A DNA stretch of 64,000 nt. It comes from Aquatica leii. Lineage: Eukaryota > Arthropoda > Insecta > Coleoptera > Lampyridae. Location: NCBI GenBank assembly GCA_035610365.1, contig CM069435.1, forward strand, positions 4,676,001-4,740,000, read 5' to 3'. Numbering within the stretch: the stretch's first letter is position 1; the number at the start of each line of letters is the position of its first letter. The notes beneath the pieces were generated by a model, which worked only from the letters and a program-made list of their open reading frames with translations, was not told the DNA's origin and searched no databases. Positions 56,535 through 64,000 of this stretch are shown here, piece by piece. The translations under genes and the position numbers were made by a program.

Positions 56535-57240
56535 GCTAGAGTAGGATACCATATCAAAAATTTTACTTTGATGGCCAAAATCTATCACCCTCTTCCTAAT
56601 ACTCTCCCTGATAGGCGGTATCCCGGCTACCGCTAAGATGGCTTCTCTTTGCGTCCTCTCTAAGTTATCGATGTAGTGCTTCGACTTCAATATGGGTCTC
56701 CATTTAGCATCCTCATACAGTAGAACAAAGCGTACCTACACCCACACACAATTTTTCTACGCTCGGCATAAGTCGAACCAAACTTTGCACGAATGTTTCC
56801 GTTTCCTCGCATGCACGTCTTACGTGATCGGTCTCTCTACCGTTCTCTGCGATCCACACGTTTAGGTACCTCAAGACTTTCTCACTTTTAATCTTCAAAC
56901 TCCCCACTCTTATGAAGAAGTTTTAGTCTCCTCCGTCCTGCTATTTACTAACTCTGTGGTTTTTCCTTTTATTACCATCGCCTGGTCGTCTGCATAATCC
57001 AACAGCGTGACTCAACTTGACATTGCCAACTCCAGCACTCCATCGTAATAGACGGGCCTAGGATCGACCTTTGTGGAACCCCAGCCATGAGTGGTATTTT
57101 CTGCCTCCTCTTACGTGCAGCCATCTTTCGCTAAGGTAGTTCTTAACCACGTTGGTCAGGTGTCCAGGCGTCCTTTTGTTTTTTATGGCCTTAACGATGC
57201 CCGACGATAATGCGCTGTTAAACGCGGTGGATTGATCGTG
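56535..57240 (-). mobile_element. R1-like LINE RT fragment, minus strand
   Basis: Minus-strand order: FNSALSSGIVKAI (about 57215), TPGHLTNVVKNYLSERWL, a VPQGSILGP-like region and YADDQAMVIKG (about 56990). Then KVLRYLNVWIAENG...HVRRACEE (56890-56800) and AGIPPIRESIRKR (about 56600). This is a typical R1-clade RT with its YADD box in a shifted frame. It abuts the plus-strand LINE fragment at about 56530. Confidence 0.75.
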
Positions 57241-57269
57241 GTTATGTCATGTTATCTAGTGTTCTGTAT

Positions 57270-57705
57270 TGCTATGTGACAGATGTTGACCCTGAATTTG
57301 CTCAATTGGTTGTCCCAAAATCTAAGATTGAGGAAGTCTTACGCAAACACTATGATTTATTTACCAGCGGACATTATGGTATTGAGAAAATATTGCGTCG
57401 CGTTTAATAGTTTCTACTGGCCTATTATGCATCGAGGTGTCACTAATCATGCCAAAAATGTATAGTTTGCCAGCGTTATAAGCTCTCCAATCAGCGCTTT
57501 GAGACGCTTGAAATTGATTGTTTGGGGCATTTCCTGAAGTCCCACTGGCGAGAAATGGGTGCTTGCAATTGAAGATACCGCTACTAAGTCAATGGAGCTG
57601 CTTGCATTGACTAACGCTACTGCAAAAACAAAATGTCTTGTCGACGAATGTATGGAACACCACGTTCAGTCATCAGTGACAATGGATCTCAAATAAATAG
57701 TGAAA
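57270..57705 (+). mobile_element. Gypsy-type integrase fragment (different family)
   Basis: VPKSKIEEVLRKHYD...SGHYGIEKILRRV (57312-57400) is the HH half of an H2C2 finger. CIVCQRYKLS (about 57465, shifted) is the CC half. The core segment YGTPRSVISDNGSQINSEM (about 57640-57700) holds the second catalytic Asp. It is a short fossil, not obviously the same family as copies A-D. Confidence 0.7.
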
Positions 57706-59160
57706 TGTTTTTTTTTAAATGAAACATACTGTATTTTCAAAATATAATTTTCGCTAAACTAATTGTGTAATTTATTAGGTTTTCGAACTTAATATTTTAA
57801 AATTTTATGTATTTAAGGTTACAACTTAACATTTTTTGTGCCTATTACAAATTAATATCAAAAACAATTCAATGAATTCATGCAATGAACATACGAAGGT
57901 GAAATTTATAAATAGCAAGTTAATTATTTCCTGGGGATTTTTGCGAGTGTATTTATTAAAAAAAAACTAATTATTTAATGGGCAAAATCAACAAAGGATA
58001 CAAAATTTTCCAATAACTTAAATTTACGCACTATGTAGTTTTCGCTGCAACTAAAAAAAGAATACAAATATACATTATAGCGCATATATCAAAAATAATC
58101 TTTAATCTAGAAAATAGAGCTATTTTTGGTATACAAAAACCTTGTTTTTCATAGCTTATAAAAATAAAACTAAAGCGCTCTTTAAAAATCCTGAATATAA
58201 AAAAACCAGACGGTGAAAAAATCGTACATAAAAACTGCTACGCAATGTACATATACATGACCGTCTACGTTATTACAGTTAAAATTTATACATGTCTCAA
58301 CTCCGATACTTTTATTACATCAAACGTAAAGGTGAAATTTTATTGATGTTAAAGGTCACCGTTTACAGTGAGAAATAAATTTAATAAATTGTAGGAGATT
58401 GTTTGTTTGTGTTCGATATTTAGTAATGTCATAATAATTCAATATTACCTTACTGTATTATAGTTTTTTCAATGACTTTATATTATGGATCAACAAATAT
58501 TTTACAGTGGTAAAAAGTCTTGCATCACCTACAAAATTCAGATATAACATGAAATCACGCGTGAATAATTGATTCGATTAATTCTGTTTTTTGTGTAGGT
58601 TTTCTTTTTGATATGGTGCTTGCAGACCCGGATTAAGCAAGAAAATTGCAGGCAACTTTGGCACGAAATCCGACGCTAGGAGGGAACCTCTAGCATTGAC
58701 CAAGAAAGGAGTGACGTTAGAGATCTGAGATGATGGAACTAAATCAAATAAGACGATCAAAACTTATCCTTTCTAATAACGCCCTCTTATTACGTACTCA
58801 AAAAATGATATTTTTTTTAGATTTAGATGGTAATAAGTTTTATATTTCTTTTTGTGTATTTTTTTCAACATATTTAAGCAACTCTTGCACATTTATTATG
58901 ATTGTAAAGTTAAATCTGACAAATAAAAGAATAATTCTTATAGACTACTAGACATCTTTGTAGATTTAGTAAAATAAAAACTAAAATAATTATAATTTTT
59001 ATTAATATAAAGTAAGAAGATGTACTATAGAAGGAGTGCACGCGTGTCAATCGCTCCGTAAACAAACTCAAAATCTGAGCCTTTACGAGTTAAATTTACA
59101 CGTAAGTAGTTAATTATAAAGAGAATTAATTGCATAAGATTAGATTATTCAATTATTCAA
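57706..59160. other. AT-rich spacer
   Basis: No gene was recognised. CAGTGGTAAAAAGTCTTGCA near 58505 looks vaguely like a Tc1/mariner end, but no partner was found. A 73-codon frame at 58730-58951 has no domain. Confidence 0.5.
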
Positions 59161-59169
59161 AAAATAGGT

Positions 59170-59580
59170 ATGAACATAGACATAAAAGCCGATACCGACC
59201 AAGCCAGAAGAATTGGGGGCTACAGCAAGGACAAGAAAAGACCAATAGACGTTAAATTAACTAAAGAAAGTACGAAACTAGCAATCCTTCAGAATGCGAA
59301 AAAACTTAAAGGATCTGACATATGGATCGACCAAGACTACACCAAGGAAACACAAGAAGAAAGAAGGAGATTAATACAACACCTGAAAGAAGCGCGAAAA
59401 AAAGGGTTTAAGGCGCAGTTAAAATTCAATATGCTAATTGTGAACGACCAAATATACAAAGTCAAAAATCTAAGAAAGAAAGAAAAATGGACAAAGGAAG
59501 ATAGTTCAGAAGCAAATACACTAAAGAGGACAGTAACAGAAAGGTCCCCAGAGGGAAACACTTTGGATGAACAACTATAG
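59170..59580 (+). pseudogene. LINE ORF1 C-terminal part
   Basis: A 136-codon frame: ARRIGGYSKDKKRPIDVKL, ILQNAKKLKGSDIWIDQDY and RRRLIQHLKEARKKG resemble the RRM/C-terminal domain of L1-type ORF1 proteins, which bind nucleic acid. The Met at 59170 is internal to the domain and the 5' part of ORF1 is missing, so the element is 5' truncated or diverges upstream. Confidence 0.65.
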
Positions 59581-59766
59581 AAAATATCCCGTACCGGGAG
59601 AAAAAACTGGTAGAAAAAGATAGGATAGGAAAAAACGATGACAAAAAAGGCAATGAACAAGGAAATGCGCAAATGAGAATACATCAAAAACAAAAACAAA
59701 AAAATAGGAAAGGAAATAAACAATACAACAAAGAAGAACTGAAGGAAATAAAACAAAAAAGAGATT

Positions 59767-62680
59767 TGATAAAAATTGGCACCTAGAATGTGAAAAGCAT
59801 CATAGGGAAAGAAGATGAAATAATCGAGGAGATGCAAATGCAAAACATCGACTATTTAGGCATAACGGAAACCAAAAGAAAAGGGAAAGGAGAAATGGAA
59901 CTGAACGAAGGACACTGGCTATATTGGTCAGGAGTAGAACAAGAAGAATGGGGAGCAAAAGGGGTAGGGTTAATAGTAAAAGCCGATAAAGTAAAAAATA
60001 TCAGGGAAGAAAGGTATATCAATGAAAGGCTGCTGGCACTAGACATCAAAATAGACAATGAGGAACGGTGGACGATAATAGTAGCGTATGCGCCGAATGA
60101 TATTGAGAGGAAGGAAATGAAAGACCAGTTTTATGAACCACTACAAATGGAAATTCATAGAGGAGAAAGAAATGTAATTATAATGGGGGATTTGAATGGC
60201 AGAGGAGGCAATAACAATGAAGGCATAGAAAGGCACATGGGGCAACAGGGCGAAAATACTAAAAATGATAACGGTAGAAGGCTAATAGACCTATGTGTTG
60301 GAAAGGACTTGGTGATCACCAACACGAAATTTATGTACAAGGACATACACAAATACACCAGGGAAATCCGCTCCAGGAACGAGAAGTCAATCATTGACTA
60401 CTTTATTGTAAATACCGAAAATTGGAACAGAGTAAAGGATGTAAGGGTGAAAAGAAACGCCGAAATAGGAAGTGACCATTTCCTACTAAAAATGGAACTC
60501 TGGACAAACGCGAAAGATAAAGATGAGATAAAAAGGAAGATAATAGTAAAACAAAAAATTAAAAGTTATAGGCTAAAGGAGAGTGAAATACAAACAATTT
60601 ACCAAGAAAGTCTAGAGAAGAAAATTGCCCAAAATAAAAGAGAGGGCGAAGATATAGAAAGAAAATGGAGACACTTTAAAGACAACATTCTAGAAGCAGC
60701 AAGAACTAGCTGTGGAGTTAAGAAAATTGTGAACATATACAAGAAGGGAAGCAGATGGTGGTCAACCGAGATACAACAAAGAGTCAAAGAAAAGAAGGAA
60801 AAATGGAAAAAGTATATAATAACTGGATCGGAAGAAGACTATAGCACATACAAGAAAATACGAACCGAAGTAAAGAAAACCATAAAAGGAGCGAAGGAAA
60901 AGACATGGGAAGAGTTCGGAAACAGGATGAGAGTAAATTATTTAGAGAACCAAAAACTTTTCTATAATACATTAAAGCAATTAAAACAAAAGAAACCACC
61001 CAAACTAAGAAACATAAAAGATAAAAACGGGAAAGTGATAACCGAAGAGAGGGAAATAATGCAAAGATGGAAGGAATACTTTGAAGAACTAACAAAAGCA
61101 AGAAATAATGACGTAGAACAAGAGATAAAGGAAATAAGAACGGGACATGGGGATACACAAAAGATACAAAGAATCACAAAAGAAGAAATCGTTGAAGCAA
61201 TCAAGAAACTCAAACTAGGAAAAGCACCAGGAGAAGATGAAATCACAGGCGAAATGTTGAGATATATGGGACAGATAGCTGTAGAGGAATTCCGTGAGTT
61301 GCTAAACGAAATAATAGCACAAAAAATAATACCCACAGACTGGAATATAGGAATAATACTACCCCTATACAAAAAAGGAGACATAAAGGAATGCTCAAAT
61401 TATAGGGGCATTACACTAACGAGTATACCCGGCAAAGTATTAAGCAGCATTATAGAGAAGCGACTGAGAGAAGAAATCGAAAACTCGCTGGAGGAGTCAC
61501 AACATGGGTTCCGTAGAGGGAGAAGCACACAGGACCTAATTTTCACAATCAGACAATTAGGCAAAAAAACGATAAAGAAAAAGAAGGAAATTCATATTTG
61601 CTTTATTGACCTGCAAAAAGCGTTCGACAGGGTAAGGAGAAAGGATGTGTGGAAAAGCCTAGAAAGAAGAAGAATAAGCAATGATATGATAGATGTGATC
61701 AAAACACTATACAAAGACAATAGAAATAAAGTAAGGGCACATAACGAGTCGGAACAATTCGAAACAAAAATAGGACTGAAACAGGGATGCGTGCTCAGAG
61801 CCCACTCCTATTCTCAGTACTCATGGACGACATAGTGAAGATTTGTAAAAAGAAATGCTACAATATGGAAGTGGGAAGTTGGAGATTGAATAGAATAACA
61901 ATACAGGAACTACTATTCGCGGATGATATGGTACTACTAGCAGAATCAGCGGAAAACTCCAAGAAAACATTAATATCTACGATCGCGAGCTCAGCAAAAT
62001 AAACATGGAGATAAATATAGAAAAAACTAAAACTATGATTATGGCTAAGACAGTCCTTCAACACAATATCAAGATAAAATGACGAACACTAGAACAAGTA
62101 ACAAACTTTAAATGTCTAGGTACAATAATAGATAACAAAGGAGAAATAGATAACGAAATAATGGAAAGAATAGGCAAGGTGGGAAAAATATTCAACACAC
62201 TTAAAAACACGTTCCTCAGGAAAAAAGAAATTCCAGAACAAATAAAATCAGAAGTATATAAAAAAGTAATGTGACCATCGTTAATTTATGGCAGCGAATC
62301 ATGGACGATAAACAGAAGAAACGAGAGCAAAATTAGAGTAATGGAGATGAGATATTTGAGGAAAATTAAAGAAATAACAAGATTGGACAGAGTGAGAAAT
62401 GAGAATATAACTCAACAATTGAAAGTGAAATCTATATTGACACTAGTAAAAGAAAGGCAGTTAGGTTGGATGGGACATCTGCTTCAAATGGATGACAACA
62501 GGATAGCGAAGAGAGTATATGAAGCAAGAACAGAGGGGAAGAACGCAGTAGGCAGACCAAGAAGGAAATGGGAGGAACAGGTAAAAATAGCAGCGGAAAA
62601 TAGAAACATACAATGGAGAGAAGTAAGGAACCAGACAAGAGACAAAAAGACTTGGAATAAATTAATTAAGAATTGCTAAT
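59767..62680 (+). pseudogene. LINE ORF2: APE endonuclease and reverse transcriptase, few lesions
   Basis: The endonuclease starts at KIGT*NVKSI (59773), where the expected W codon is TAG. An open frame of 681 codons (59790-61835) follows. It has LGITETKRKG, VIIMGDLNGRGG and IDYFIVN...GSDHFLL (endonuclease active-site blocks), then KLGKAPGEDEITGEML, FRRGRSTQDLIF and CFIDLQKAFDRV (RT). After a frameshift at 61795, PLLFSVLMDDIV and LLFADDMVLLAE (61900s, FADD) follow. Further shifts lead to SLIYGSESW, then RQLGWMGHLLQMDDNRIAKRVY and GRPRRKW (62341-62679). There is no RNase H. The AATAAA-rich tail ends near 62787. I assign it to insect non-LTR elements without a firm clade. Confidence 0.88.
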
Positions 62681-62689
62681 CAAATATAA

Positions 62690-63740
62690 TAAGATTTATA
62701 AGGTACATATATTGTAAACAGGGGCATAATCCGACACCGAAAGGTACAAGGAAATTAGATTAAATAAAGTAAGAAATAAAACTTTGTCTGCACCACTAGC
62801 ATTACTAAATGATTGCGCCCATACATCCCTTGAGCGCTTGAGATATATCACGTTGCTTTCCTGGTGTAATCCTCGTAATAACACATTTGATACATTAATA
62901 CCTAATAGTTATCATTAGTGGCAATTGAGTACTTAGGTATTCATTACGTCCAATAAAAAAAATAAATTAAATTAATTTTAGCAATTAAGTCTTTTTTATT
63001 CAAAAATAATTAATAGTAGACATTTGAAAAACAAAAAATTCGTATTTTTGGTACTTTTTTATGATCGTATGGACTTTCTCGTATCAAACCTTAAGCCTAT
63101 CATATTTTCATTATACTGCTTCTGGTAACGTTCAAAGTCTATCACATCTTGGTAAAAACTCTACCCAGGATCTTATAAATAGGCACCCATACTTGTCTAA
63201 GTGAGCATGTAACAGATAAACTTTAAAGCATTTTGCAGTCCGACAAAAATGCCCGCTTTTATTTTGGTTTCGGATAATTTGTGAAAAAAAAATTTCAAAC
63301 AGAGTTTTCACAAATTGTTTCGTGAGGTTTGATTTTCTATGCATTGGTGGTATTGATACATTTTAAGTTTCAAAATTGGTTTCCATTTGACATTGCGTTT
63401 TTTTTATCTGGAACTCGGCTTGCTTTAGTCATATATGCTGTTGGTAATGTGCTACGTTTACTCTACTGTCCCATAGGCTTCTTGCATTCTCATCGGAAAC
63501 CTACTATCTTAAAATCCGTAATTATTGGCCAGTTGCACTCTGTATATTTTAAATTTCTCACACCATTTTTACACAGTTTTTCAAAAAACTGTCAATGAAA
63601 AGCCGCCAGTCAAAAAATGTATATAATTTCCTCGGATTATACTTCTGTTCGCTTTTGCGCTTCTTTCTTTTCTCCTGGTACTCCGTCTACTTTTACTGAT
63701 AATTGAGTTTCTATTTCTGGAATTCGTTCGACTATTAATC
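62690..63740. other. AT-rich spacer
   Basis: Includes the LINE 3' tail to about 62787 (TAAATAAAGTAAGAAATAAA). No gene was recognised. An 89-codon frame at 63329-63598 has no recognisable domain. Confidence 0.5.
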
Positions 63741-63908
63741 ATGTCTGAGATACGTTGTTGGAACTGTGATCGTGTTTGTCTTTTATCTTCGCAATGCTTG
63801 AGACCACAAATACTACATTGCTGTTGTTGTGAGAGCCAAGATGTAACTTGTACTTCTTGTCCACATTGTAGTTTGAGAAATTTGACATGTTGGATTGCTG
63901 TATTTTAA
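63741..63908 (+). CDS. Small cysteine-rich ORF, function unknown
   Basis: A 55-codon frame with 12 cysteines: CWNC, CCCC (27-30) and CTSCPHC (37-43) among them. The frame is open upstream without an ATG for about 110 bases (from about 63631) and there encodes a strongly hydrophobic run, so it could be an internal piece of a longer spliced gene. The paired CxxC motifs suggest metal binding. I do not recognise the family, and chance cannot be excluded. Confidence 0.3.
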   Translation: MSEIRCWNCDRVCLLSSQCLRPQILHCCCCESQDVTCTSCPHCSLRNLTCWIAVF

Positions 63909-64000
63909 TTGTCAAATATCAGTATTGCCAATCTAACAAAACCACAGTTCGAGTGCTATAAATTGTCACTTTAGACAACTCAAACGAGTTCTTTAAAATA

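Noticed and set aside
58501..58540. Tc1/mariner-like terminus CAGTGGTAAAAAGTCTTGCA
   Set aside because: No inverted partner or TA-flanked pair was found.

Overview
The window is eukaryotic, AT-rich, repeat-dominated DNA, almost certainly from an insect. The evidence is one conserved host gene with an insect-like small GTPase product, short introns, and a mix of piggyBac, Penelope-like (PLE), Helitron, hAT-MITE, Ty3/Gypsy and I/R1/jockey-type elements. I cannot name the species. There are no operons or other bacterial features.

Layout. 1-8.5 kb: spacer with a decayed RNase H-bearing LINE (minus strand, 1.9-5.6 kb) and a second LINE fossil (6.7-7.1 kb). 8.6-9.2 kb: an intact ARL4-type GTPase coding exon, the only confident host gene. 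11.8-13.8 kb: broken piggyBac transposase. 14.7-17.1 kb: decayed Gypsy copy A with one LTR, then a PLE fossil at 17.6 kb. 19.35-32.78 kb: a 13.4-kb near-perfect palindrome with arms of about 6.6 kb, a 277-bp centre, AGT/ACT ends and a 6-bp flanking duplication (TACAAC). It looks like a mobile element made almost wholly of terminal inverted repeats. Each arm carries a tRNA-like sequence, tandem repeats and an internally deleted Helitron. 32.97-43.9 kb: Gypsy copy B, whose LTR is broken by a 381-bp hAT-type MITE and by a head-to-head pair of PLE copies (33.5-38.5 kb) inside one 14-bp target duplication. Copy B carries, after integrase and in the same frame, a TARG1-like ADP-ribose macro domain plus a CCCH zinc finger. 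45.2-46.8 kb: a PLE hammerhead-like fragment and a two-exon gene of an insect family I cannot assign a function to. 47-54 kb: Gypsy fragment C (plus), a LINE fragment (plus) and Gypsy copy D (minus). Copy D's right LTR contains a 1.75-kb LTR-like insertion that itself contains a 485-bp PLE-derived hairpin. 55-57.7 kb: a solo LTR and LINE and Gypsy-integrase fossils. 59.2-62.7 kb: a fairly complete but frameshifted two-ORF LINE. 63.7 kb: a tiny cysteine-rich ORF of unknown meaning.

The two most unusual items are the 13.4-kb palindrome and the Gypsy element with a macro domain and CCCH finger. Next come the PLE insertions: a large and a miniature one share the same inverted architecture, both with 14-bp target duplications and paired hammerhead-like motifs. 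Element termini and nesting were read by eye. Exact divergence, copy number and family placement need alignment and database searches that I could not run.
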